Shown: positions 9,580-17,718 of the stretch, piece after piece
Layout: each line of letters begins with the position of its first letter
Numbering within the stretch: position 1 is the first letter of the stretch
Source: an uncultured Collinsella sp.
GTDB lineage: Bacteria > Actinomycetota > Coriobacteriia > Coriobacteriales > Coriobacteriaceae
DNA length: 64,000 bases
Reading direction: 5' to 3'
Assembly (NCBI GenBank): GCA_934668695.1
Contig: CAKUOD010000010.1
Coordinates: forward strand, 1-64,000
Notes under the pieces: generated by a model
Told to the model about the DNA's origin: nothing
Databases searched by the model: none
The model's input: the letters and a program-made list of their open reading frames with translations, nothing else
Made by a program: the position numbers and the translations under genes

Positions 9580-10463
9580 TACAGCACGCCTCCGATCATC
9601 AGGAGCAGTTGCGCGGTGATGCAGCCAAAGATGAGCGAGTCGCTACGGTCGAGCATGCCGCCATGACCCGGGATAAGGTTGCCGGAATCCTTGACGCCCA
9701 CGCCACGCTTGATGCGCGACTCAATGAGGTCGCCGATAACACCCAAGATGGAGACGACCACGCCGCACAGCAACGCATAGGGCAGGCTCAGCTTATAGAA
9801 ATGCGTGGCCCACAGGATAAGCCAGATCAAAACCGAGCCCAGGATGCCGCCAACAAAGCCTTCCCAGCTCTTTTTGGGAGAAATCTTGGGAACCATCTTA
9901 TGCTTGCCGATACGGCTGCCCACGATGTAGGCAAACGAATCAGAGACCCAGAGGGATGCGCACACGCCCACTGAAAGCAGGGCGCCGGCAAAGCCGGGCA
10001 CGGCGTCTCGCAGCAGCACGATGGCCGACAGCATAAAGCCGGTGTAGATAGGACCCATAAGCGTCACGGCGACATCCGAGATACGGGTGCGCGGCGACCA
10101 GACATACCAGATACCCACCGCGAGCATCAGGGCAAAAAGCAGGGCATTCAGCAGCATCGAATCGCCCAGCGCCGAGAGCGGAAAGAGCACGGCGGCAGCG
10201 ATACCCAAGCGCTCATTGGCAACCTTGCCATCGAGCCTCGTCATGCGGAAGAACTCATAGCAGCACAGACCGCTCATGACGGACACGAAGATGGCCGTGG
10301 GCACAATGCCCAAAACCAGGCACAGGATAAAGACGACGGCGTAGACGATGCCGGCAGCGGCACGGGTGATAAAGCCCGCCAGCCAGGAGCCGGTACCGCC
10401 CTTCGCAGCAGGCGCTGCAGAAGCGGCAACCTTAGGAGCAGATGCCTTGGGACGATCGGACAC
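9579..10463 (-). CDS. cdsA: Phosphatidate cytidylyltransferase
   Basis: Integral membrane enzyme making CDP-diacylglycerol from phosphatidate and CTP, the branch point for phospholipids. The family signature is clear near the C-terminus: ESRIKRGVGVKDSG, then PGHGGMLDR. About eight hydrophobic segments precede it. The first 28 residues are Ala/Lys/Pro-rich and likely cytoplasmic. It lies two bases after uppS in the operon, the usual uppS-cdsA-dxr order. Confidence 0.96.
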   Translation of the reverse strand: MSDRPKASAPKVAASAAPAAKGGTGSWLAGFITRAAAGIVYAVVFILCLVLGIVPTAIFVSVMSGLCCYEFFRMTRLDGKVANERLGIAAAVLFPLSALGDSMLLNALLFALMLAVGIWYVWSPRTRISDVAVTLMGPIYTGFMLSAIVLLRDAVPGFAGALLSVGVCASLWVSDSFAYIVGSRIGKHKMVPKISPKKSWEGFVGGILGSVLIWLILWATHFYKLSLPYALLCGVVVSILGVIGDLIESRIKRGVGVKDSGNLIPGHGGMLDRSDSLIFGCITAQLLLMIGGVL

Positions 10464-10465
10464 GA

Positions 10466-11260
10466 TTAAGCCTCCTCGGTCTTGCTCAGTCCGCCAAACC
10501 TACGGTCGCGGCCCTGGTAGGCCAAAATGGCGTCGACAAGGCCCCAGCGATCAAAGTCCGGCCAATAGGTATCGGTGACATAAAACTCGGCATAGGCGAC
10601 CTGCCACAGCAGATAATTCGACAGGCGCAACTCACCAGAAGTGCGAATCACGAGCTCCGGATCGGGAAGACCGGCGGTGTACAGGTGTGAAGCCACCATA
10701 TCGTCATCGATTGCGGCAGGATCAATCTTTCCGGCAGCGACATCGAGAGCAAGCTGACGGGCGGCACGGGTGATCTCGGCGCGGGCGCCATAGTTAACGG
10801 CCAGCGCAAGCGTCATGCCGGTATGGTCGGCGCACTCGGCAAGACCGCGCTCAAAGACGTCGCGCGTCTTCTTGGGCAGCGCGGAAATGTCGCCCAAAAA
10901 GACAACACGCACATTCTCACGCTTGAGCAGCGGCAGCTCATCGACAAACGTCTTGGCAAAGAGGTGCATCAAAACGTTGACCTCGTGCTGCGGGCGATTC
11001 CAGTTTTCGGTGGAAAACGCATAGGCCGAAAGCACGTCGACGCCCAGGCGCACGCAGGCGGTAATGATCTCGCGCAGGGAGACGATACCCGCCTTGTGGC
11101 CCTCGGTGCGGGCAAGACCGCGCGACGTGGCCCAACGGCCGTTGCCGTCCATGATGCACGAGATATGGCGCGGAATGTTATTGAGGTCAAGGTCGGAAAA
11201 ACCGACGCCCACAGGGGCGTCGGCAAAGTACTCGACCAGTTTATGCTCGTCGTATTGCAC
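10466..11260 (-). CDS. uppS: Undecaprenyl diphosphate synthase (cis-isoprenyl transferase)
   Basis: Condenses isopentenyl units onto farnesyl diphosphate to build the C55 carrier for peptidoglycan and polysaccharides. The catalytic aspartate is in CIMDGNGRWA (Asp38), and the C-terminal DPELVIRTSGELRLSN and WPDF elements are present. The start is GTG at 11260, one base after the frr stop. It is 264 residues long. Confidence 0.96.
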   Translation of the reverse strand: MQYDEHKLVEYFADAPVGVGFSDLDLNNIPRHISCIMDGNGRWATSRGLARTEGHKAGIVSLREIITACVRLGVDVLSAYAFSTENWNRPQHEVNVLMHLFAKTFVDELPLLKRENVRVVFLGDISALPKKTRDVFERGLAECADHTGMTLALAVNYGARAEITRAARQLALDVAAGKIDPAAIDDDMVASHLYTAGLPDPELVIRTSGELRLSNYLLWQVAYAEFYVTDTYWPDFDRWGLVDAILAYQGRDRRFGGLSKTEEA

Positions 11261-11261
11261 C

Positions 11262-11798
11262 TTAGATCTCCATGACCTCGGCTTCTTTTTCCTTCAGAAG
11301 CTCCTCGACCTTGGCAACATACTCGTCGGTATGCTTCTGAACCTTAGCCTGCTCGCGGCGGACGTCGTCCTCGGTGAGCTCCTCGTCGCGCTCGAGCTTG
11401 TTGTTAAAGTCGCGGCGGATGTTGCGAATGGAAACCTTGGCCTGCTCGGCGTACTCGCGGCACTCCTTAACGAGCTCGCGACGACGCTCCTCGGTGGGAG
11501 CCGGGAAAGGCAGACGCACGACGGTGCCATCGGAGTTGGGGGTAATGCCCAGGTCGGAGGCGCTGATAGCCTTGACGATGGCGTTGATGAGTGCCTTGTC
11601 CCACGGCTCGATGAGCAGCATGTGGGCCTCGGGGGTCTTAACGGCGGCAACCTGCGTGACCGGCGTGGGAACACCGTAGTAATCAACGGTGATGTCGGAC
11701 AGAATATTGGCATTGGCGCGGCCGGTACGGACCTTGGAGAAGTTGTGCTTGAGGGACTCGAGCGACTTGTCCATGTGGGCGGTGATGTTCTCTGCCAT
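11262..11798 (-). CDS. frr: Ribosome recycling factor
   Basis: Splits post-termination ribosomes with EF-G. The 178 residues show the three-helix-bundle signature: FSKVRTGRANANIL near the N-terminus, LPFPAPTEERRRELVK in the middle, and a long basic/acidic C-terminal helix. GGAGG lies eight bases before the ATG, within two bases of the pyrH stop. Confidence 0.97.
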   Translation of the reverse strand: MAENITAHMDKSLESLKHNFSKVRTGRANANILSDITVDYYGVPTPVTQVAAVKTPEAHMLLIEPWDKALINAIVKAISASDLGITPNSDGTVVRLPFPAPTEERRRELVKECREYAEQAKVSIRNIRRDFNNKLERDEELTEDDVRREQAKVQKHTDEYVAKVEELLKEKEAEVMEI

Positions 11799-11800
11799 GC

Positions 11801-12523
11801 TTAATCCTCCTGATAGACGAGCGTGCCGACGGGCTCACCCGCGAGCGCGCGCTTGACGGTGTCCTCGCCATCGATGTTGAGGACCAAAATGGGCATACGG
11901 TTGTCTTGGCAAAGAGCCGTAGCCGTGGAATCCATAACCTGCAGGCCGCGGACGAGCACCTCGTGATAGGTAATCTTGTCAAAGCGGACGGCGTCGGCGC
12001 ACTTGACGGGATCCTTGTCGTAGATACCATCGACCTTGGTGGCCTTGATCAGAATCTCGGCACCAATCTCGCAAGCGCGAAGGGCCGCGGCGGTGTCGGT
12101 CGTAAAGTACGGATTGCCCGAACCGGCAGCGAAGATAACGACGTTGCCCTTGGACAGGTGGTTGATGGCGCGACGGCGAATATAGGGCTCGCAGATCTCG
12201 TTCATCTGGATAGCGCTCATCACGCGGCAGGGAACATCGTTGTGCTCAAAGGCATCCTGCAGGGCAAGCGCGTTCATGACGGTCGCAAGCATGCCCATAT
12301 AATCGGCCTGGGCACGCTCCATGCCACCGGCAGCGCCGGCCATGCCGCGGAAAATGTTGCCGCCGCCGACAACAACGCCGACCTCATGGCCTACGGCGAG
12401 CAGCTCCTTGACCTGCTTAGCAAGATGGTCGGTAACCTTGGGGTCGATGCCGTAGTGGCCGTCGCCCATCAGCGCTTCGCCGGAAAGCTTCAGAAGCACG
12501 CGTTTGTATCGGATGTCGGACAA
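11801..12523 (-). CDS. pyrH: UMP kinase
   Basis: Phosphorylates UMP to UDP; the hexameric bacterial enzyme of the amino-acid-kinase fold. Visible are [20 protein letters not shown], the [12 protein letters not shown] helix, and [12 protein letters not shown] with the downstream [10 protein letters not shown]. The start is TTG at 12523 with a strong GGAGG seven bases upstream. It heads the operon running to proS behind an extended -10 promoter. Confidence 0.97.
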   Translation of the reverse strand: MSDIRYKRVLLKLSGEALMGDGHYGIDPKVTDHLAKQVKELLAVGHEVGVVVGGGNIFRGMAGAAGGMERAQADYMGMLATVMNALALQDAFEHNDVPCRVMSAIQMNEICEPYIRRRAINHLSKGNVVIFAAGSGNPYFTTDTAAALRACEIGAEILIKATKVDGIYDKDPVKCADAVRFDKITYHEVLVRGLQVMDSTATALCQDNRMPILVLNIDGEDTVKRALAGEPVGTLVYQED

Positions 12524-12552
12524 AACGATCCTCCTTTAATTAGACTCACAAT

Positions 12553-12561
12553 ATGATAGCA
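12553..12561 (-). promoter_or_regulatory. Extended -10 promoter of pyrH
   Basis: On the minus strand TGCTATCAT (TGC plus TATCAT) lies 30 bases before the pyrH TTG. The -35 position is poor (TGGCTC at 17 bases), as at adhE. Confidence 0.55.
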
Positions 12562-12563
12562 AA

Positions 12564-12579
12564 GGCTCTGCTCAGAGCC
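12564..12579. repeat. 16-bp palindrome in the pyrH promoter
   Basis: GGCTCTG-CT-CAGAGCC is a perfect dyad sitting immediately upstream of the extended -10, over the spacer and -35 region. It could be an operator or simply a hairpin; nothing else identifies a regulator. Confidence 0.35.
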
Positions 12580-12582
12580 ATG

Positions 12583-12617
12583 AAAAAGCAGGCTGTGAGT
12601 AAAACCCACAGCCTGCT
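12583..12617 (-). terminator. Terminator of rpsB-tsf
   Basis: On the minus strand AGCAGGCTGTG pairs with CACAGCCTGCT (perfect 11 bp, 9-base loop) and is followed by TTTTT. It separates rpsB-tsf from pyrH. Confidence 0.9.
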
Positions 12618-12640
12618 CATTACCAGCTACAAGAGCTTAT

Positions 12641-13510
12641 TTACTCGCCACGGACCAGACGGTCGAAGGCAACGACGGTAATGGTATCGCCGAGCTCCTT
12701 GGAGACCTGCTCAGCGTACTTCTTGATGGTGAGGGAGCTGTCCTTGATGAACTCCTGCTCGGTGAGCACGGACTGCTTGTAGAACTTCTCCAGACGGCCA
12801 ACAGCCATCTTCTCCTGGATGGCCTCGGGCTTGCCGGACTCGGCAGCCTGAGCCATGTAGATCTGCTTCTCGTGCTCGACAGTCTCGGCCGGAACCTGCT
12901 CGCGGGTAGCGCAGATCGGGGCGACGGCGGCAACCTGAAGGGCAACGTCGTGAGCGAAGGTCTTGAAGGACTCGGCCTGAGCGGTCTCGGCCTTCTCGAA
13001 AGCGAACTCGACGAGGACGCCGATCTTACCACCCATGTGGATGTAAGAAGCGAGAGCGCCGTTCTCGGCCTTGCGGGCGGCGAAACGAGCGATCTTCATG
13101 TTCTCGCCCATGATGTGAATCATCTCGGTGAGCTCGGAGGAAACGGTCTCCTCGCCCATCGGCTTCTCGAGCAGAGCATCGACGTCAGCCGGCTCGGTGG
13201 TGGCGACAACCTCAGCGACCTTGGAAGCAAAGCCGGTGAACTTGGCGTTGGAGCCGACGAAGTCGGTCTCGCAGGAGAGCTCGAGCAGAGCGCCGGACTT
13301 GCCATCCTCGGAGACGAACGCGGCGACAGCGCCCTCGTTGGTCTCACGGCCAGCCTTCTTGGCAGCCTTGGCAAGGCCGTTCTTGCGCAGAACGTCGACA
13401 GCGGCGTCCATGTCGCCGTCAGCCTCGACGAGAGCCTTCTTGCACTCCATCATCGGGGAGTCGGTCATCTCGCGGAGCTGCTTGACCATAGCGGCGGTAA
13501 TCTGGGCCAT
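12641..13510 (-). CDS. tsf: Elongation factor Ts
   Basis: Guanine nucleotide exchange factor for EF-Tu. The N-terminal helical module (MAQITAAMVKQLREMTD, then CKKAL) and the core motif SCETDFVGSN are present; the usual Phe-Val-Ala-Arg is here Phe-Val-Gly-Ser. I use the ATG at 13510, preceded at six bases by AAAGGA, rather than an in-frame TTG five codons upstream that lies inside the Shine-Dalgarno region. It is 289 residues. It follows rpsB by 45 bases, the universal rpsB-tsf pair. Confidence 0.96.
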   Translation of the reverse strand: MAQITAAMVKQLREMTDSPMMECKKALVEADGDMDAAVDVLRKNGLAKAAKKAGRETNEGAVAAFVSEDGKSGALLELSCETDFVGSNAKFTGFASKVAEVVATTEPADVDALLEKPMGEETVSSELTEMIHIMGENMKIARFAARKAENGALASYIHMGGKIGVLVEFAFEKAETAQAESFKTFAHDVALQVAAVAPICATREQVPAETVEHEKQIYMAQAAESGKPEAIQEKMAVGRLEKFYKQSVLTEQEFIKDSSLTIKKYAEQVSKELGDTITVVAFDRLVRGE

Positions 13511-13555
13511 TGTGGTTCCTTTCAAAGAGATGAAAAAGAATGAACTAAGACTGAT

Positions 13556-14284
13556 TTACTCGGCCTTGGGCTCAGCGGCCATCTCGGCCTCGGAGACCTG
13601 CTCATTGCCGGAGCCGGCGAGGCAGGCGTCAGCCATGAGCTCGCACATAAGGGTGACGGCGGAGATAGCGTCATCGTTGCAGGGGATGCCGTACTCGACC
13701 TCGTCGGGATCGGAGTTGGTGTCGATCAGAGCGACGACGGGGATGTTCAGGCGCTGGGCCTCCTTGATGGCGTTCTCCTCGCGCTTGGTGTCGATGACAA
13801 AGAGAGCCTGGGGCAGACCCTTCATGTCGCGGGCGCCACCGAGGTTGGTCTGGAGCTTGGTGAGCTCCTTGCCGAGCACTGCCTGCTCCTTCTTGGGTAG
13901 AACAGCCATGCGGCCGTCCTCGACCATGGCCTCGAGCTCCTCCATGCGGTTGATGCGAGAGCGGATGGTCACGAAGTTGGTCAGCATACCGCCGAGCCAA
14001 CGCTGGTTGATGTAGGGCATGTTGGCGCGCTCAGCAGCGTTCTTGACGGCCTCCTGAGCCTGCTTCTTGGTGCCGACGAACAGCACGTTGCCACCCTTGG
14101 CGACGTTCTTGACGAAGGTGTAGGCCTGGTCGGCGTCAAGGATGGTCTGCTTGAGGTCGAGGATGTAGATGCCGTTGCGCTCACCGAAGATGAACGGCTT
14201 CATCTTGGGGTTCCAGCGACGGGTCTGGTGACCGAAGTGGCAGCCGGCCTCGAGCAGGGTGCGGATATTAATCTTGGTAGCCAT
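13556..14284 (-). CDS. rpsB: 30S ribosomal protein S2
   Basis: S2 of the small subunit head/body junction. The N-terminus shows [19 protein letters not shown] and [14 protein letters not shown], with [11 protein letters not shown] and IPCNDDA in the C-terminal half. It is 242 residues with a short acidic tail. AGGAGG lies seven bases upstream of the ATG. The 5' leader of about 135 bases from the promoter at 14426 is long enough for autoregulation by S2, known in other bacteria but not demonstrated here. Confidence 0.97.
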   Translation of the reverse strand: MATKINIRTLLEAGCHFGHQTRRWNPKMKPFIFGERNGIYILDLKQTILDADQAYTFVKNVAKGGNVLFVGTKKQAQEAVKNAAERANMPYINQRWLGGMLTNFVTIRSRINRMEELEAMVEDGRMAVLPKKEQAVLGKELTKLQTNLGGARDMKGLPQALFVIDTKREENAIKEAQRLNIPVVALIDTNSDPDEVEYGIPCNDDAISAVTLMCELMADACLAGSGNEQVSEAEMAAEPKAE

Positions 14285-14425
14285 GTTAAACCTCCTGTGG
14301 TTTGCCTCCGCGCGGGGTCATCCTCCAAAACCAACCCGGACATGTGCTACCAAAGCCCGGGCACCACGGTATGAAGTAGCCGCGCGTGCGTGATAAAAAC
14401 CTGTTGCCGTGAAGCAACCCAATGA

Positions 14426-14454
14426 ATGATAGCAGGATTGCCTCTTCCTGCCAA
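14426..14454 (-). promoter_or_regulatory. Promoter of rpsB-tsf
   Basis: On the minus strand TTGGCA (-35) is followed after exactly 17 bases by TATCAT (-10), with TGC just before it. Transcription should start near 14420. Confidence 0.75.
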
Positions 14455-14460
14455 CCCGCA

Positions 14461-14489
14461 ATCAAAACCACACACCTTGGCGGTTTTGC
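14461..14489 (-). terminator. Weak terminator candidate after xerC
   Basis: CAAAACC pairs with GGTTTTG on the minus strand about 25 bases after the xerC stop, with the T-tract partly inside the right arm. It sits just upstream of the rpsB promoter. Confidence 0.4.
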
Positions 14490-14513
14490 ACGGTTTTGCG
14501 CGGGAAGCCCTAT

Positions 14514-15434
14514 CTACTCGCCACGGGGATGGGCCTGGGCCACGGCGTTCTTGAGCCGATCGGGCGTGAGATGCGTATAGATCTGCGTCGTAGACAGGCT
14601 CGCGTGGCCCAGCAGTTCCTGCACCGAACGCAGATCCGCGCCACCCTCGAGCAGATCGGTCGCAAACGTATGGCGCATCGCATGCGGGGCAATGTCAGCC
14701 GGAATGCCGGCGAGCGTCGCCAGCATATGAAAGCGCCGCCTGAGCATAGCAGCACTCATGCGGTTGCCCCGCGCCGAGATAAACAACGGATGCGGGCCAT
14801 TTGCGGCATCGCGACGCTTTGCCTGGGCGAGCAGTGCCGGCCTCCCCTCCTCGATATAGGTGCGGGTCGCCTCAAGAGCGCGGCGATACAGGGGCACGAT
14901 GCGCTCCTTGCTGCCCTTGCCCCATAGCCGCAGCGTGCGCTCGGACCATGCGACGGACTCCACATTGAGCGCAGCGAGCTCTGAGATACGTGCTCCAGAG
15001 GCATAGAGCAGCTCGAGCATCGCCGCATCACGCAATCCCGCGGGCGTCGCGGTGTCGGGAGCACGGAGCAGCTCCTCAACCTGCTGGGTCGTCAGTACCC
15101 CGGGCAAGTCACGCGGGAGTTTGGGCGAGGAGATCGCCGAGACCGCATCGCCCTCAACGATCCCTTCGGCGGCCATCCACCGATAGAGCGAACGAATAGC
15201 AGACAGGTGCGCGGCAATCGTGCGCGGCGCCACCTTCTCACGCGAGAGCTCGGCGAGATAAGTTCGAACGGTGCGCACGTCGGCAGCGCGAGCGTCGGTG
15301 TCCGTACGCTCGCACCAAGCCGCAAAACGTTCCAGGCGCGAGCTATAGGCGGCAACCGTGTTGGGAGAAAGTCCCTCGACGCGTGCGATATAGGCGATAA
15401 ACGAGTCGACGGTATCGTACAGGTCAAAAGCTAT
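14514..15434 (-). CDS. xerC: Tyrosine recombinase XerC/XerD family, apparent ATA start
   Basis: Site-specific recombinase for chromosome dimer resolution. Catalytic residues are visible: Arg in ASGARISELAAL, Lys in LWGKGSKER, HAMRHTFATDLL, LGHASLSTTQIYTHL with the nucleophilic Tyr. The frame continues upstream of the first canonical start (GTG at 15278) through a perfect SAM-like DNA-binding domain (SFIAYIARVEGLSPNTVAAY). No ATG, GTG or TTG lies there. The best start is ATA at 15434, nine bases after GGAGG and overlapping the trmFO TAG (ATAG), giving 306 residues, the usual Xer length. A GTG start would delete 52 residues of the core-binding domain. XerC versus XerD cannot be decided from the sequence. 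Confidence 0.85.
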   Translation of the reverse strand: MAFDLYDTVDSFIAYIARVEGLSPNTVAAYSSRLERFAAWCERTDTDARAADVRTVRTYLAELSREKVAPRTIAAHLSAIRSLYRWMAAEGIVEGDAVSAISSPKLPRDLPGVLTTQQVEELLRAPDTATPAGLRDAAMLELLYASGARISELAALNVESVAWSERTLRLWGKGSKERIVPLYRRALEATRTYIEEGRPALLAQAKRRDAANGPHPLFISARGNRMSAAMLRRRFHMLATLAGIPADIAPHAMRHTFATDLLEGGADLRSVQELLGHASLSTTQIYTHLTPDRLKNAVAQAHPRGE

Positions 15435-16768
15435 GACCGGTCGCCTCCAAACAGGTCGGAACGCGTTGCCAAGTAGGCATCGAGAGCCTCGAGGGCGCGG
15501 TCCGCATAGGCCTGGTAGCGATCGCGCTTGCTGCGGCGTTTGCCGTCCTCGAGCGGCGGCACCAGGCCAAAGTTGACATGCATGGGCTGGTAGCCCACCG
15601 TGGCGGGATCGGTCGCATAGCCCACGAGCGCACCCAGGGCGCCCACGCGAGGCAGCTCGACAGGATCCGCCCCGACAGCCTCGGCATAGGTGTTGACCGC
15701 AGCGAGCAGACCGGTCGCAACCGCTTCCATGTACCCCTCGGTGCCGGTAATCTGGCCGGCAAGGCGCACGCTCGTACCGGGCACGGAAAAGGTCCCGTCG
15801 AGCACGTGTGGCGCATCGACGAAGGTATTGCGATGCATGACGCCATAGCGGAAGAACTCGGCGTTCTCCAGACCGGGAACCATATGGAAGACGCGCTTTT
15901 GCTCGCCAAAGGTCAGATTGGTCTGGAAGCCCACCAGGTTATAGGCGGTCTTCTCCTTGTTCTCGGCGCGCAGCTGAATCGCCGCCCAGGGACGACGGCC
16001 GGTTCGCGGGTCGGTGAGTCCGACAGGCTTCATGGCGCCAAAACGGATGGCGTCCTTGCCGGTGCGTGCGACCTCCTCGGCGGGCTGACAGGCCTGGAAC
16101 AGATCACCGCCCTCAAAGTCCTTGAGCACCACGCGGTCTGCCGTGGTGAGCGCCTCGATAAAGGCCTCGTACTCCTCCTTGTTGAGCGGGGCGTTAAGAT
16201 AATCGCCACTCCCCTGCTCCTCATAGCGCGACTGCGAGAACAGCACGTCCATGTCGAGCGTGGAGGCATCGACAATCGGGGCCGCCGCGTCAAAGAACGC
16301 CAGGGCGTCGCCACCGACGAGCTTCATGACCTCCTCGCTCAACGCCGGCGAGCACAAGGGGCCCGCGGCAATGATCACGTGGCCCTCCGGAATCTGGGTG
16401 ACCTCGCCGTGAACGACTTCGATATTGGGGCGGGAGGCAACCTCGGCCTCGACGAGCTCGGAAAACTTGACGCGGTCGACCGCCAGGGCACCGCCGGCGG
16501 GAACGGCCGCACGATGGGCGCAGTCGAGCAGCACCGAACCCATACGCTCAAGCTCGGCCTTCAGCAAGCCGGCAGCAGAGTCCGGACGGGTCGACTTAAA
16601 CGAATTGGAGCAGACGAGCTCCGCCAAGTGATCGGTATGGTGGGCAGGAGAACTCACCTGAGGGCGCATCTCGCACAGCTTTACGGTGAACCCGCGATCT
16701 GCCAGCTGAATCGCGCATTCCGATCCCGCCAGACCGCCACCGATAACCGTCACCTGATCAAACAGCAT
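15431..16768 (-). CDS. trmFO: Methylenetetrahydrofolate-tRNA-(uracil-54-C5)-methyltransferase TrmFO
   Basis: FAD- and folate-dependent enzyme making ribothymidine at position 54 of tRNAs. The FAD-binding VIGGGLAGSECAIQ lies at the N-terminus, followed by CSNSFKSTRPDSAAGLLK, the KPVGLTDPRTG region and the C-terminal ATGLLAAVNTYA. I use ATG 16768, nine bases after AAAGG; a TTG two codons earlier is possible. It is 445 residues. It lies in the dprA-trmFO-xerC order. Confidence 0.95.
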   Translation of the reverse strand: MLFDQVTVIGGGLAGSECAIQLADRGFTVKLCEMRPQVSSPAHHTDHLAELVCSNSFKSTRPDSAAGLLKAELERMGSVLLDCAHRAAVPAGGALAVDRVKFSELVEAEVASRPNIEVVHGEVTQIPEGHVIIAAGPLCSPALSEEVMKLVGGDALAFFDAAAPIVDASTLDMDVLFSQSRYEEQGSGDYLNAPLNKEEYEAFIEALTTADRVVLKDFEGGDLFQACQPAEEVARTGKDAIRFGAMKPVGLTDPRTGRRPWAAIQLRAENKEKTAYNLVGFQTNLTFGEQKRVFHMVPGLENAEFFRYGVMHRNTFVDAPHVLDGTFSVPGTSVRLAGQITGTEGYMEAVATGLLAAVNTYAEAVGADPVELPRVGALGALVGYATDPATVGYQPMHVNFGLVPPLEDGKRRSKRDRYQAYADRALEALDAYLATRSDLFGGDRS

Positions 16769-16782
16769 CTGCAAACACCTTT

Positions 16783-17718
16783 CTAATTGACACGCTTTCC
16801 ATTGTGACCGAAGGGCGTCTGAGCGTGAAGCGCAAACTTTGAGGGCGCATACCTTCCATCCATCATACGTTCGATGAGGCCCTCGAGCTCCAGCGAGCCC
16901 AGGAGCTTAAGAACACCGACGGCATCGAGCGAGACGAGCGCGGCAATGTCGTCGACCCTGAGCGGCGACGCGATAAGCGCATGCATCACGGCCTGTTGCA
17001 CAGGGTCCATATCGGCGATACCGGGCGCATCGGGGCGCGAGTAGCGCAGGGTGCCGTAGATGCGCGAGATGGCCATCTCGATGGATTCCTCGTCCACGAT
17101 GCAGCACGCTCCGTTGGCGATGAGGTAATTGGTGCCGCGCGACTCGGGCGACAGAATGGAACCCGGCACCGCAAGCAGTTCGCGACCCAGGTCCATAGCG
17201 GCCTCGGCCGTCGAGAACGTACCCGAGGGCATGCCCGCCTCGGAAACAAAGAGCGCCTGCGACAGCGCGGCGATGATGCGATTACGCCGCGGGAAGGCAA
17301 ACTTGCGAGGACCCATGCCCCACGGCGAGATCGACACGACCGCACCGCCCGTATCGAGCGTACGCGTGATGAGACCGGCACTTGAGCGCGGGTAGACCAC
17401 GTCGGCGCCCGTCCCCAGCACCACAACGTGTTTGCCGCCGGCATTGACCGCGGCCCAACCCGACGCCTGATCGCAACCGACCGCGCCACCCGAGACCACC
17501 GTGACGCCCGCCTCAACCGCGACCTTGGCAGCAAGTTCTGCCACAGCGAGACCGTACGGCGACGCCTTGCGCGCGCCAATGATGGAGAGCGCAGGCGTCG
17601 ATAACACATCAGGGTCACCACGCACATAGAGCGTCTGGGGCACATCGGAAAGCTCCAGAACAGTTGCTGGATACAGAGCGTCCCCGGGATGCAACTCGAA
17701 GATCCCCTCTGCCATCAT
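16783..17718 (-). CDS. dprA: DNA processing protein DprA
   Basis: Loads RecA onto incoming single-stranded DNA during transformation. The Rossmann-like core shows IIGARKASPYG, VSGGAVGCDQASG, GTGADVVYPRSSAGL and FPRRNRIIAAL; a C-terminal winged-helix segment (DIAALVSLDAVGVLKLLGSL) follows. AGGAGG precedes the ATG at 17718, whose bases overlap the comM stop (ATGA). At 311 residues it lacks the N-terminal SAM domain of longer homologues. A second ATG directly follows, so the start is certain only to one codon. Confidence 0.93.
   Translation of the reverse strand: MMAEGIFELHPGDALYPATVLELSDVPQTLYVRGDPDVLSTPALSIIGARKASPYGLAVAELAAKVAVEAGVTVVSGGAVGCDQASGWAAVNAGGKHVVVLGTGADVVYPRSSAGLITRTLDTGGAVVSISPWGMGPRKFAFPRRNRIIAALSQALFVSEAGMPSGTFSTAEAAMDLGRELLAVPGSILSPESRGTNYLIANGACCIVDEESIEMAISRIYGTLRYSRPDAPGIADMDPVQQAVMHALIASPLRVDDIAALVSLDAVGVLKLLGSLELEGLIERMMDGRYAPSKFALHAQTPFGHNGKRVN

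Noticed and set aside
14286..14471. A 61-codon minus-strand frame upstream of rpsB
   Set aside because: It covers the rpsB promoter and leader, has no ribosome site and no similarity to a known family.
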